Positions 10,933 through 20,860 of a DNA stretch of 64,000 nucleotides are shown here, piece by piece. The notes under the pieces were generated by a model. It was not told where the DNA came from. It worked only from the letters and a program-made list of their open reading frames with translations, and did not search any database. Source of the DNA: Suillus spraguei. Taxonomy: Eukaryota > Basidiomycota > Agaricomycetes > Boletales > Suillaceae. The stretch covers positions 1-64,000 of the forward strand of contig JABCPU010000167.1 in the NCBI GenBank assembly GCA_016800925.1, written 5' to 3'. A program made the position numbers and the translations under genes. Position 1 is the first letter of the stretch; the number at the start of each line of letters is the position of its first letter.

Positions 10933-12978
10933 ATGGCGCCTCCCAAGTGGACAACAAAAGAACAAGAGGAATGGCTCGAACCGTGGTATGAAAAATACTC
11001 CATCAAGCTGAGCGAGAAGTGCAGAAACTTCAGCAACTTCTTTGCGGACCTGAACGAGCAATGGTTTGACGCCTTCCCAGAGCCTCGCCCCGACAAATGT
11101 ACAACAGTTGGACCACTGATGAAAGAAGAATGGGATGAGGCAGTTGATGCACGCAAACATGTAAGTGAACTCACTAACGAAACATTTATGAGAGGTTGAC
11201 GTTGTGATAGAAATTGCACACGCGATTCAAGAACACCTTTAGTGGGTCGATGGCCGGACGACAGGCGAAGGCGAAAGCGAAGGATACCTTCGATGTCGTG
11301 GTACGAAGGATGACTGAGAGCGAAAAGCCCACTCGCACACTTCAAGAACATGAAGCTTATTCTAGACTTTACTACACTGACCGCATCCAACAATCAGTTC
11401 AAGAGACACTGAAATTGGCAGAAGAGCAACAGCCACTCACCAAAGGTCAGCGTGTAGCCCTACTTAAAAAGGAGACAGCGGCTCTCTACGCAGGCGAGTC
11501 TGAGGAGGTTAAGATTAAAGTCAAAGAGTACATTGTGGCTCAGAAGAACCAGCGCATGCACAACCATCCGGAGACTTGGAGCATCGAAGATCAAAAGCAG
11601 TAAGTACTTTGCACTGAAGCAGTCTTTGAATAAGCTGACTCACAATCACAGGAATCTTAAAAATTTGGCCGCAGTTGTGAACCAGCTCCTTAAAGGCCTT
11701 GCAGATACCACTGGCCTGGCATTTAGCCTTCTGGTGGGCGGTCCCTCAGCAGAGTTGGGAGGCCTGATTGATGTGTGGAGGTGAGTTGAATTTATGCGTG
11801 ACTGAATGAAAAATTTTTAACACACCCCAACAGTTTCCATGTTGGACAGACAGCGCTAGGGAATGACTTCAGTCAAGCATACCCTGACTTCGAAAGCAAG
11901 ATTATCGCACCATTTCGCGATTACCTGTATCGTGTGTACCGTAAGTATCACTCTGGTGGAATTCAGATATTCATGTAACTTACTATGTTTAAACTTCACA
12001 GCGGATGCTGCAGAGTTGAAGGGGGAAACGGGAACCTCCAAGAGCCCAACTGCACATGTGGGTGAGATAACACCAGGTCCTGGTAGTAGTAGTACGTCAT
12101 ATCTCATCTATCAATCATGTGACAGCATTTTTGAACACGGACTTAGCCGAATTTTCTTTGCCGCCATCGTTTCTGCCAGAGGCCATTGATTATGATGCTG
12201 CTGAGCATGCGCAGCTCGACTGGATGTCTGACGATTACCTCAATAGGTTACAACAAATGTCTATGGGCATTCTTCCAGGTGCGCCGGTTGCAGGTCTGGC
12301 TGACCCTCTCACAGATGCACCCATTGCGTCGCCTCCCATTGCGTCGCCTCCCATCGTGTCTCGCCCTATCATGTCTCCTCCCGTCATGTTGCCTCCCATT
12401 GTGCCTCCCCCTATCGTGTTGCCTCCCGTCATGCCCCCCCCTATCGTGTTGCCTCTCGTTGTGCCTCCCGCTCTCGTGTTGCCTCCCGTCGTGTCTCCTG
12501 TTGTGTCGCCTCCTCCCGTCGTGTCTCCTCCCATTGTGTCTCCTCCCGTTGTGTCTCCTCCTCCCGTTGTGTCTCCTCCCGTGGTGTCGTCGCCTCCTCC
12601 CGTGGTGTCGTCGCCTCCTCCCGTGGTGTCGTCGCCTCCTCCCGTGGTGTCGTCGCCTCCTCCCGTGGTGTCGCCTCCTCCCAATGTGTTGCCTCCTCCT
12701 GTTGTGTCCCCCCCATCGTGTCGCCTCCCATCATGTCTCCCGACATTGAGTGCCCTCAACCTCGGCCTTTGCCATGCCGCACCGCCCAAGTTGTCAAAAG
12801 GAGTGCAGACATTGTTGAAAGTGGTTCCCGTCGCAGTGGACGAGTCCCCATGCCCTCCACACGCAATATCATTGCAAACTCGATTGGAGATAACGTCAAG
12901 GATAACTTGCAACCTGCGCCAACTCTTAAACGTGTACGCGAAGCTCAAACAGCAGGCCCTTCACGTCAACATAAGTAA
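10933..12978 (+). CDS. KDZ-element third gene, Pro/Val/Ser-rich, possible frameshift
   Basis: Starts MAPPKWTTKEQEEWLEP. Six exons are joined by 50-60-nt introns (donors near 11161, 11601, 11780, 11940 and 12090). The N-terminal 150 residues are a conserved-looking globular region (WYEKYSIKLSEKCRNF, FFADLNEQWFDAFPEP, MTESEKPTRTLQEHEAYSR), matching a family of hypothetical proteins abundant in mushroom genomes. The middle has VNQLLKGLADTTGLAFSLL. A low-complexity SPPPVV-type repeat follows (12330-12715). At 12708-12714 there is a run of seven C. Eight would keep the frame into a basic tail (RRSGRVPMPSTRNIIANSIG, ending QHK at 12978). As read, the frame shifts and runs to 13051 instead. The basic tail resembles the family end, so a one-base loss or a sequencing error is likely. 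Function unknown. Confidence 0.6.
12590..12675 (+). repeat. 21-bp tandem repeat encoding SPPPVVS
   Basis: Four near-perfect units of CCTCCTCCCGTGGTGTCGTC plus G lie inside a longer degenerate (Pro-Val-Ser) region from about 12330 to 12715. The unit is seven codons, so unit gain or loss keeps the frame. Confidence 0.85.
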
Positions 12979-13411
12979 GTTTATCATTTCTACTACCGGT
13001 ATGTCAGGGCTTAATGTAGATATAGAAGGGGTAAGTCATGAGCTTTTGTAGTTTCATCTTGTAGGACTGGTTTGTCGCTTTGATTCTTGTTATGTATAAA
13101 AATAATACAATTTTTTTGGTGTAATAAAGTGTTTGGAGCTTGATCTCGCCCCCAAGCAGGTCACGTGACAATGTTGGACCTTCAGAACTTCAAGTTAGCT
13201 AGAACAGCGCCCGCTGGTCATGGTAAACGGCAGTCGTATCCGTAGATTCTTAAATTGTCCACTTGAGTTACACTACAAAAAATTCTACAAGTTGAATCTG
13301 AACGGCTTTTACATGCATAAAATAATTTTGATTGTGAGTGTCATAATGGAGACAGGCGCGGCAGCACCTAGTGGAAGTACTGCCAGTGTCTGCTGGTACA
13401 CTTTCCAAAAC

Positions 13412-13707
13412 AGCAGAAAAATTGTAGAATATAACAGAATTGTAATCTGGTAGGCAGTGGGTTATAGAGGCAGGTGGATGGGAGGGCGGGAGGAGTAGGG
13501 CGGGAGGAGTGTTGAATGTTGAATGTTGAAACATTGATCGAGTTGACGCAAAAACAGCACAAAAGATATAGAATATAAAAGAAATGTGATCTGGTAGGCG
13601 GTGGGTTATAGAGGCAGGTGGATGGGAGGGCGGGAGGCAGGAGGAGTAGGGTGGGAGGAGTGTTGAACGTTGAACATTGAATGTTGAAACGTTGATCGAG
13701 TTGACGC
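13412..13707 (+). repeat. Two-copy direct repeat, period about 144 bp
   Basis: Copy 1 from about 13412 and copy 2 from about 13555 share AGTGGGTTATAGAGGCAGG/GGTGGGTTATAGAGGCAGG, the GATGGGAGGGCGGGAGG block, GTTGAA repeats and GATCGAGTTGACGCAA. Each copy contains a G-rich tract (GGGAGGGCGGGAGGAGTAGGG) that could form a G-quadruplex. It lies in the subterminal region of the KDZ element. Confidence 0.85.
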
Positions 13708-13973
13708 AATCACGTGATGTTCATGGTTGAAAATTTTGACCTGCGGCTAAGTGGTTAGTATAGGCTGTAACCGTGAGAATTTGGACTTAGAACATTTTTC
13801 AAGGCGTATGAGCTCATATGACGGTTGATTGGAAATTAACAATGCCCCATATCATGAGGTATCGAGATCTGGCCGGTGAAGTAAGCTATCGCCAATCAAC
13901 TTCTATTGATGCCACTGGAAGGAGGAAAATATGTACCCTTTCTGATATTCAACCCCTGGTTGGGTGGTGGTTT

Positions 13974-14075
13974 GTAAGCATGGCAAGTACCGAGAAGGTA
14001 CCTGATGATTCGCACGCAGGATTTATAAGCATGGCAAGTACCGAGAAGGTAGCTGGTGATTCGCGCGCAGGATAC
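13974..14075 (+). repeat. 51-bp tandem duplication near right KDZ end
   Basis: The unit TAAGCATGGCAAGTACCGAG plus AAGGTA(C/G)CTG(A/G)TGATTCGC is present twice, starting at about 13975 and 14026. An open frame crosses it, but the same frame runs through the transposon terminus, so I treat it as non-coding. Confidence 0.8.
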
Positions 14076-14094
14076 ATCCAGGTTGGACAATGGA

Positions 14095-14169
14095 TAATTA
14101 TACATTCTATTGTATCGGAATTAATGGATTACTATCCTTTTAAGATATATCTATATAGCATCATGGGCT
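14095..14169 (-). repeat. KDZ terminal inverted repeat, right
   Basis: Reverse complement begins AGCCCATGATGC and contains AATCCATTAATTCCGATACA, mirroring the left end. Confidence 0.65.
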
Positions 14170-14177
14170 GCATCTCT
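14170..14177 (+). repeat. KDZ target-site duplication, right
   Basis: GCATCTCT, matching the left copy at 5426-5433 in 7 of 8 positions. Immediately to its right the inverted-duplication arm resumes (GGCTTACGCATG). Confidence 0.75.
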
Positions 14178-14537
14178 GGCTTACGCATGTTATGGCTCGC
14201 AGTCGTCCACACTGTCCACGTCTTGCATTTCCCATTTCGGAAACTGCGGCACATGGGGCTAGAACTCTGATCATGAATGGGGTGAAGCAAATGTACTGAA
14301 ATGGAGGACAATCATGCCACAACGCGAGTTCACGTAATGTGCCGCAGCTACGCGGTTATACTTTTTGTTGTTTGTTTTGATTTACTTGCATGGCCTGTAG
14401 CAAGCGCTCCTCTAAAATGTGTGGACTCAAGGACCCAAGCACTATATATTTCGTGCTGGTAGCACGTCTCTTCTCTTCAGCACTTTCCATCTCTCCAAAG
14501 GCCAAATACTCATACCTACTTTCTACTCACAATCATC

Positions 14538-15123
14538 ATGCCTAACAACGTCCCTAATCTCTATCGTTGGGGAGTCTTTACACGTCTGGCTAATCGTCTG
14601 GACTCCCTGGATCGCATGTTGGAAGCTCTAGACGAGCTCATGAAATTCAGGGACGCAGAAGACCGCCAAATACGGCGCTATGGGCGAAAGGTCTTGTGTT
14701 TGTCACTGATCATCTCTATAATCAACTGACGATGATGTTTTTGTGCAGATCATCACACTAACCGAAGTAAGTACAATCTCGATTCTGACCAACTGTTTCA
14801 CTGATACTCTTGGTAATTAAGATAGCAAATGCCACTCTTAGTTGGCAAGTAGGCGTGTCGCTGATAATGTTCTGCCGTGAAAACCATGTGCAGCACAAGT
14901 CTGCATACTATAAACTACTTCTTTTGATTAAATGTCGTAGATCAGCATTTCCTGCTGATCTAGATGGTAAGCACTGGTCGTTTTTGCGCTTGTTTTTGTT
15001 TTCACGATTTGTATAGACAGAATCGATGAGCTATTGGCTCGTGTAGAGTGTAGGGTCGTCCTACGCACCAGGGGGATCGACCCCCGTACCCAATTAGGAA
15101 TCAAGGAATTAATCATCAAGTAA
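14538..15123 (+). CDS. Unknown 142-residue protein, left copy
   Basis: Four exons with consensus splice sites. Exon 1 is MPNNVPNLYRWGVFTRLAN to IRRYGRK. A six-codon exon, IITLTE, follows at about 14749-14766. Exon 3 runs IANATLSWQVGVSLIMFC to FPADLD, and exon 4 DRIDELLARVECRVVLRTR to KELIIK with TAA at 15121. The protein is helical, with a hydrophobic middle helix and a conserved basic end (VVLRTRGIDPRTQLGI). The inverted partner at 62861-63449 has the same four exons, intact. The differences I checked in exon 4 are concentrated at third codon positions, suggesting selection on the protein. No domain is recognised. It may be cargo, or the gene, of a mobile unit. Confidence 0.7.
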
Positions 15124-15351
15124 CCTCGTAAACACACTATCGACACCAATAAGCGATAACTGAGCGCCCGGGCCTACTGGACATAACAGCTTCCGCCTTG
15201 TACTTTTAAATCACTATCTTCTCCTTTTTGTCATGAATATGGGATTCATCTACGTACTCTAGATACCATATGATATGTAACGTCATACCCTTTCATTACA
15301 TGGCTGTCATTCAAAGTTCATACTTGTCTGTAATTTTATATCTCTTTCCCA

Positions 15352-15644
15352 TGCCACGGACGGACAATGCTATCTATGGTGCATGCAGGAACTTGCACAA
15401 AGCAAGAGAGATGTGAGGACCGGAAACAGCTGTGGTGGAATGAAATGGAATTTTTTGTAAGGAGGCTGTCGAATGCTTCGAGAAACTCGGCTCATCAGAG
15501 AGATGATCCAACCTAGACTGCTGGAGGGCCAAAATATATACTATGAAATAGCTAGTAGCTGGTGTATCACGCACTATGAGGTTGTGTATCTTGATGTCTT
15601 ATTCTTATTGCGCAATTTATTAAAGTTCCTTTTGGAGCGTCATA
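15352..15644 (-). mobile_element. Truncated copy of the TGACGCTCC TIR element
   Basis: Aligns in inverse orientation with 61358-61600. It retains one terminal inverted repeat (ending TTTTGGAGCGTCA at 15642) and internal sequence that translates RETRLIREMIQ and SSWCITHYEVVY. The other terminal repeat and most of the interior of the right-hand copy are missing. Confidence 0.7.
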
Positions 15645-15873
15645 GCATCACACACACTTTTCCAGTCAGAAAAGATCGATCTACTTTCGTTCACCACTGG
15701 ATTTGCCAAGTTTCAGGTGAACCACACAGGGCTTGTGAGCGGCGCAATACATCATGGTCATAATTCAGTTCCTCGCATGATAGTCTCGATCAAACAAAGG
15801 TTTTTTTTCTGAACTCGTAGATTATAGCATCATCTACGTCTACGTTGCCTTTCTGCCAATATCCACAACAGAC

Positions 15874-17260
15874 TCAAACTGCAACCACTATATCCATTTC
15901 TTTCTTGGACTTTCCACCTCCCCTAGGTGAAGCATTTTCTAGTGAGCAATCATCGTATGTATACATTGCCCTGTCAACGTTCACTTGCAAGGAATTCGGG
16001 AAGGTAGAAAGGGAAGTTGCTGTCGTAACCGTCCTTCTCTTGGACATGGCGAATCCCACGCGCACAATGATAAGCAACGGTGTGATAGTCTATGGAGAAA
16101 AAAATCAAATGACAAGCCATGGATAGCCTACTTGGCACCCACAGTAATTTGAGTAGCTGCTCCGACCCCAACAAGTCCCTCGGGTCTGTTTGCTGCATAT
16201 AGGGCGAACATGATCACAGTACATGATGTGATAAGGGCCCCGCATTCGATAATGATGAAGAAGCTAGCCTTATATTTGGGTCGCCCCGTGAGAACAGCCG
16301 TACGGTGGCGTCCCGCATTCCATAAACGGTAGGCTATGCCGCCTGATGCAAGAAAATTGACGCCAGTCTCGAGACCCCACCCGGCAAGTCCGTATGAATG
16401 GACATTGCGAGTGAGTGGCGTGGCTGTTGCGGGTATAAAGCCAGAAACGGCAAACGATCCTATACCTGATAGTGTCATTGTAGATAGCTCTTTATCTTAC
16501 ATATATAGCTTACAGCAATGAATCATCCAGACAATGAACTATAAATGATATCATCAACACGAATGTTATATTAGTGGTAGACACGACAGAGATAGCGTAC
16601 CGGTATGATACAAATCTTAAAGTTGTGACCCCAGATCACGTATAGTCTCCAAATCTGAAAGGCAAACATTCATCTGTGTTGTGATTGAGCCTAAATCTCG
16701 AAACCCACTAGAAGTAGTTCTTGAGCGAATGTCTAGAAATAATAAGTGTCAATCAAACGATATCGGAGGTGTTGATGCTTCGCCACTGACATTGAAGACA
16801 TATACAAAAAATCCAGCGACGTACAGTTTGTTACCACCAGGGTTGGCGAAGTACTTATCAGCAGCACTGGCTGAAGTTGCGAAAGCAGTCATCAACTGCA
16901 ACAAACTTATAATAACGTGTGCTGTAGCCAACGAAAATTGGATAACGCTCGAAAACAGGAGCGTTCTAGATATATCATATCATAACTGTGCTTTTGTCTG
17001 AAAAGATGTAATTCCACTCACTTTCGAGATGCTCCCTCACGGTTGTTTAACAGGATGAAGATACAAATGCAGAATAAGACACAGCTACAATCACATCAGA
17101 AACAACTTCGTACGCTATTGCAAGGCGCGCACTTTGTACCTGGGTAAGAGGTGATTGTCACGATATTGGCGACACGATAGAAATTCGTCAGCTACGTACC
17201 ATACAAGATCGCCTCCAACCAGATGCCGGTGATATACATTTGCGCCAAAGACTCAACCAT
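15874..17260 (-). CDS. Seven-TM-type integral membrane protein
   Basis: A multi-exon gene read from MVESLAQMYITGIWLEAILY near 17260 to KKEMDIVVAV at 15874. Successive hydrophobic segments are: an LFCICIFILL helix; SVIQFSLATAHVIISLLQLM; FFVYVFN joined to TFAQELLLIWRLYVIWGHN; FIVWMIHCCIGSFAVSGFI; LASGGIAYRLWNAGR; FIIIECGALITSCTVIMFALY; and ITPLLIIVRVGFAMS, then a soluble Ser-rich tail. The LIWRLYVIWGHN signature, the YRLW...ESGAL-like segment and the IIVRVG end match a large Agaricomycete membrane-protein family of unknown function. Most junctions keep the frame; the first intron's acceptor is unclear (phase mismatch near 17100), so exon 1 may be mis-set or the gene slightly damaged. Plasma-membrane location is inferred. 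Confidence 0.7.
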
Positions 17261-18740
17261 CACGGATAGAAAGAACTGGAAGGATTGTCAGATGTGTTTC
17301 GGAAGGGTATGGGCCAAAATCTCAGGCATATAAAGTTGAATCATTCATTTCCAGACTTTCAATCGGCCTCCTAGCACAGAGTGCCTATCAATGGAAACGG
17401 CATCTTAAGCCAAACAATCGGATTGTTCCGGACAGAGGTTTTTGTGGCACTTGGCTGGAGCAATGAGATGGGAATATGGTATGTGAATGGTCCATGACAA
17501 CTTGAACGCCGCCGCCGGCCGGTAATATCGTCCAAAAGCCACAGCGGCATGTGGTTGAAGCTGTATAATATACCTCTATGGGTCTTTTGATTGGCAGAGT
17601 GGTCCCGGGGCCCAAGCCATGAAATGCTGGGCTCGAAGAAGACAAGGAGTGCCTGTGTAGATATAGCAATTCAGAAAGAGTTTTGCGAGCGGGCCATTCA
17701 TTGAGATACAACGGCCCCCGAATCTGGTGACTCAAATGGCAACTACACAGGATGCAGAATTCGGGACTTGGACTGGCGTGTACAAGGATGATAAACAAGC
17801 GAAGATGACAATAGACATACGTCAACAGAAACTCCCGAATAGTAACCGAGAAATACTCACAATGGGTATCATTGACATGGGTCATGGCAAGTTGACTGCC
17901 AGTGAGTTCTGAGTGAGCACTGACGACCGGGATCCTCAGGTCTAAGGCTCAAGATTAGGTCATTATTGCAATAGTGGTGCGCCAGTCACTGGTGAACTGG
18001 TATCTTAAAGTAATAGTACTAGTAAGAAAGTGCTGTAGCAGCCGCGGCCGCCTGGCAACCGCCGCGGCCCGCGACGCCATAATCCTCAACTGGTACTAGT
18101 ATGTGTGCACCATGACCGAGTTACAGCCTTATCAATCAATGATACATTTATTTATGGTCGTACATTGTTTCCAGAGAAGAGGCATAGAAGAACAGCACCG
18201 ATAAATTATGATTCGATATTCAGTCTCCAGATGGAGATTCCACTCCAAGCAAGGTGACATTACATAACACCAGTGAAGTCGAACTCACGTGCGCAATTTT
18301 GTGTGAAAGACTGATCCCAGATCCTATGTAAACTATAATAATAACAGTCACGGTATATCGGCGATCACAGGTAATCGATCCTAAGAATTGCAAGACATAC
18401 AGCGGTTAGAGACTAGATTGGCCGCTTGGAAGCTATGGACACACTAGTAGCTTCCGCGTTGCCATTTGGTAAAATATGAAAACAAAAGTGAACATTCGTA
18501 AATGCAAACAAGTGATGTTGAGACCGCGAGGCTTGGATGCTGAAATATAGGAAATCTCGATATTAACCATCATCATGGGGGCATACACAGCGTGAAGTTT
18601 GAACGTTTGGAATTTGCACGCTTCAAACGGTCGTTTTTCAAACTCCGCCGAGTCCTCTGTGAAATCAGACCGTCACATGATCCTATGTTAGAGTCCATAA
18701 TAATAACATTGGGAGCGCAGTGTTGTTGGTGTCCACGACA
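17261..18740. other. Intergenic, no recognisable gene
   Basis: Minus-strand open frames at 17388-17885 are hydrophobic in patches but do not extend the membrane-protein family. A small GC-rich palindromic patch (GCCGCGGCC...GCCGCGGCC) occurs at 18040-18072. The stretch likely contains the promoters of the divergent membrane-protein and dipeptidase genes. Confidence 0.5.
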
Positions 18741-20510
18741 ATGAGCAGTGAAAACGAGCCTCTCATCCCGAACGCCGAATATGAGACGGCACAACAGAAA
18801 TCTCGCATACTTCGAAACCGCGCACTCGTCTGGTCTGCGCTGGCTGTTGTGTTCATCATCTTTGCAGTCGTCGCACTGGTTGACCCAGGCCTTGTAAGCG
18901 ATATTGGACTGTCGGACAAGCTGCCTCGGGATCCTAAGCTTGCAGCACAGCGTGTGCTTGACACTGCTCCGGTCATCGTACGCCTTTTGACCCATATCTT
19001 CACCTTATTCCTCGCTGACGGAACACGCAGGATGGGCACATTGGTATGTTCCATTCCGAATATGAATATGTTATCTCTGTCATCTCACAGTGCACTTTTG
19101 AGATCTTCCCATGTTCGTTCGCTTCGGCTGGCGCAACAACGTCACCGAAGTTCCCCTTGACGGTCAAATGCCCATGCATGTGGATATTCCACGTCTGAGG
19201 GAAGGGAAGGTCGGAGGCTTCTTTTGGTACACAGCAGTATCCTTATATTCTACCTTTAAACTGACTTTCATCAGGTCTGTATACGTGGGTTGTGCAAGCT
19301 CTGAAGATGAGGGCCCCGATTTCTTGAAGGCTACCTGGCGCGTCCGGTCTGGATATTCCTTGTTGAACTCGATGCGTCTAGCTGACCGTACGTAATGATA
19401 GAGACACCCTAGAGCAGATTGACGTTGCAAAGGGCCTGATATCAAAGTATCCTAACGTGAGTCCATAACCTTTTATGTTTGTAATGCTAATTGATGTCTG
19501 GTGCAGGATTTTGCATATGCTGTCAGTGCAAGTGACATCAAATCAGCAATAAGAGACCGCAAAATCGCAAGCATTCTAGGTGTTGAGGGGTGAGCGCCAT
19601 TTCACTAGCTGCTTCATTCCTCTAAAGTCAACTCAGTGCCCATCAACTTGGAAACTCTATTGCTGTCCTCCGCCAGTACTACGAGCTTGGGGTTCGCTAT
19701 GTAACTCTAACCCACTCTTGTCACAATGCTTTCGCCGACTCCTGCGGTATGTTGATACCTAGTGTCCCACGGCACTACGGCCTCAGCCCGCTTGGCTTCA
19801 GGCTTGTGGAGGAGATGAACAGACTTGGAATGCTTGTTGATCTATCCCATACTTCTGACATGACTGCAACGCAAGCCCTGCTGCATTCTAGGGCACCAGT
19901 CATTTGGTCTCATTCATCCTCCAGGGCCATCCACGATGTTGCCCGCAATGTGCCTGACGAAGTACTTAGCCTCGTCGGTTTCGGCAAAGGGCAAAGGGAT
20001 GCCGTTGTTATGGTGCGTCCAGAAAACAATCAATTTACTAATTTTAATGGTTGAGCAGGTCAACTTCAATGGCCCGTTTGTTGCTGCCGATGGTGAGGCT
20101 GATATTGAAGCTGTCGCTGATCACGTTGAGCATATTGCAAAAGTTGCTGGAGTGAAACAGTGAGTTATACCTGATACTAGCTCGGCTGCTGATCTGATGG
20201 CTGTCACAGCGTTGGGATCGGGAGCGACTATGATGGAATTCAAGTTACTCCAACAGGACTTGAGGATGTTTCAAAGTATCCTGCTCTTGTACGCAACATC
20301 TCTCCACCTAAATCTAAGCGATGATTGACTTTTCTGACCTCTAAGATTGCTGAGTTGTACCAACGCGGATGGAGCAAGCAAGAACTATCTGGGCTTACTG
20401 GGGGCAATTTCCTCCGGGTGTTTGAGGGTGCAGAGAAAGTGGCCAAAGAATTGCAGGCCGCGGGAACTTTGCCAAAATATGACATTTACGATAAGAGAGA
20501 AGACCTATGA
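18741..20510 (+). CDS. Membrane dipeptidase (zinc-dependent)
   Basis: Hydrolyses dipeptides at a two-zinc centre; member of the renal dipeptidase family. The N-terminus has a short cytosolic segment (MSSENEPLIPN), then one membrane helix (ALVWSALAVVFIIFAVVALV), predicting a type II anchor. Motifs in order: the zinc-binding HxD in DGHIDLPM, built across a 13-nt exon (19031-19043); GVEGAHQLGN with the bridging Glu; VRYVTLTHSCHNAFADSCG; LGMLVDLSHTS; PVIWSHSSSRAIH; and HVGIGSDYDG near the end. About nine introns of 50-60 nt all restore frame, including a phase-2 join VVM/VNFNGPF. The product is roughly 430 residues and appears intact. The start at 18741 is chosen because the helix follows directly; an upstream in-frame ATG at 18720 is possible. 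Confidence 0.9.
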
Positions 20511-20599
20511 TATGTTTAGGGAGGTGCGATACGTCTATTTGCACAACTATCTAGATTTGTTTTAGCTGTGAATGTAATTTGCTATGCGTTACTGATGAA

Positions 20600-20860
20600 A
20601 ATCATTTGAAGAAAATTTGTTCTTGGCTCGCACGTCCAAAAAAAATTTTCTTCATGCCCTCTGCACCATGGACGATCGTCCCAATCATGCCGCGTTACGA
20701 AGACCTTGGTCTGTGATCTGTGATCTGGAAAGCGTGATAAGCGTGGCCCTCTTGTTCAGAAAATCGAGGTCACCAAGACATGCGACGGATGTCGCTGTTG
20801 CTGATAACGGCAGCATAATTGCCATGAGGCTTTGTTCGACATGCACATGATCGGGTAGGA
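20600..20860 (-). pseudogene. Relic of FAD monooxygenase C-terminus
   Basis: On the minus strand this translates, with frame breaks, to EQEGHAYHAF, then GMIGTIVHGAEGMKKIFF. That matches the last 40 residues of the three monooxygenases at 49-60 kb (DQEGHAYSAY and VVGAIVHGAEGVKKYFS). No corresponding FAD-binding half is recognisable upstream. It is a small decayed duplicate about 30 kb from, and inverted relative to, the array. Confidence 0.5.

Larger units (their letters stand above)
5434..14169 (-). mobile_element. KDZ (Zisupton/Dileera-like) DNA transposon, 8.7 kb
   Basis: The boundaries come from comparison with the uninterrupted target at 63760-63767. There the arm reads, in the same orientation, CTCACCACATCACTGGCTTACGC. 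Here it is split after CACATCTCT and resumes with GCATCTCTGGCTTACGC. The element therefore spans 5434-14169, flanked by an 8-bp duplication (ACATCTCT / GCATCTCT, 7 of 8 identical). The ends carry imperfect inverted repeats of about 75 bp sharing TAATCCATTAATT(G/C)CGATACA. Inside are the transposase (minus), a small companion gene (minus) and a third gene (plus), plus subterminal direct repeats. An 8-bp duplication fits what is known for Zisupton-type KDZ elements. Confidence 0.85.
14170..15644 (+). repeat. Left arm of inverted duplication, inner part
   Basis: The reverse complement aligns with 61358-63760 in the right arm. It starts with GGCTTACGCATG, passes through the small four-exon gene and its flanks, continues to ATTTTATATCTCTTTCC near 15350, and ends in the truncated TIR element at 15644. 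Homology stops abruptly at the GGAGCGTCA end of that element, so the unit is bounded on this side by a transposon terminus. Confidence 0.85.

Noticed and set aside
12235..12948. Long minus-strand frame rich in Gly/Asp/Thr
   Set aside because: It is the antisense shadow of the Pro/Val/Ser repeat in the third KDZ gene.
13818..14270. 150-residue open frame with a 17-residue internal repeat
   Set aside because: The frame runs through the KDZ terminus into the flanking arm, so it cannot be an ancestral gene; the repeat is DNA-level.
17700..17880. Minus-strand small peptide ending SASCVVAI, considered as a lipopeptide pheromone precursor
   Set aside because: The C-terminus has one residue too many after Cys for a CaaX box, and no pheromone receptor gene lies nearby.
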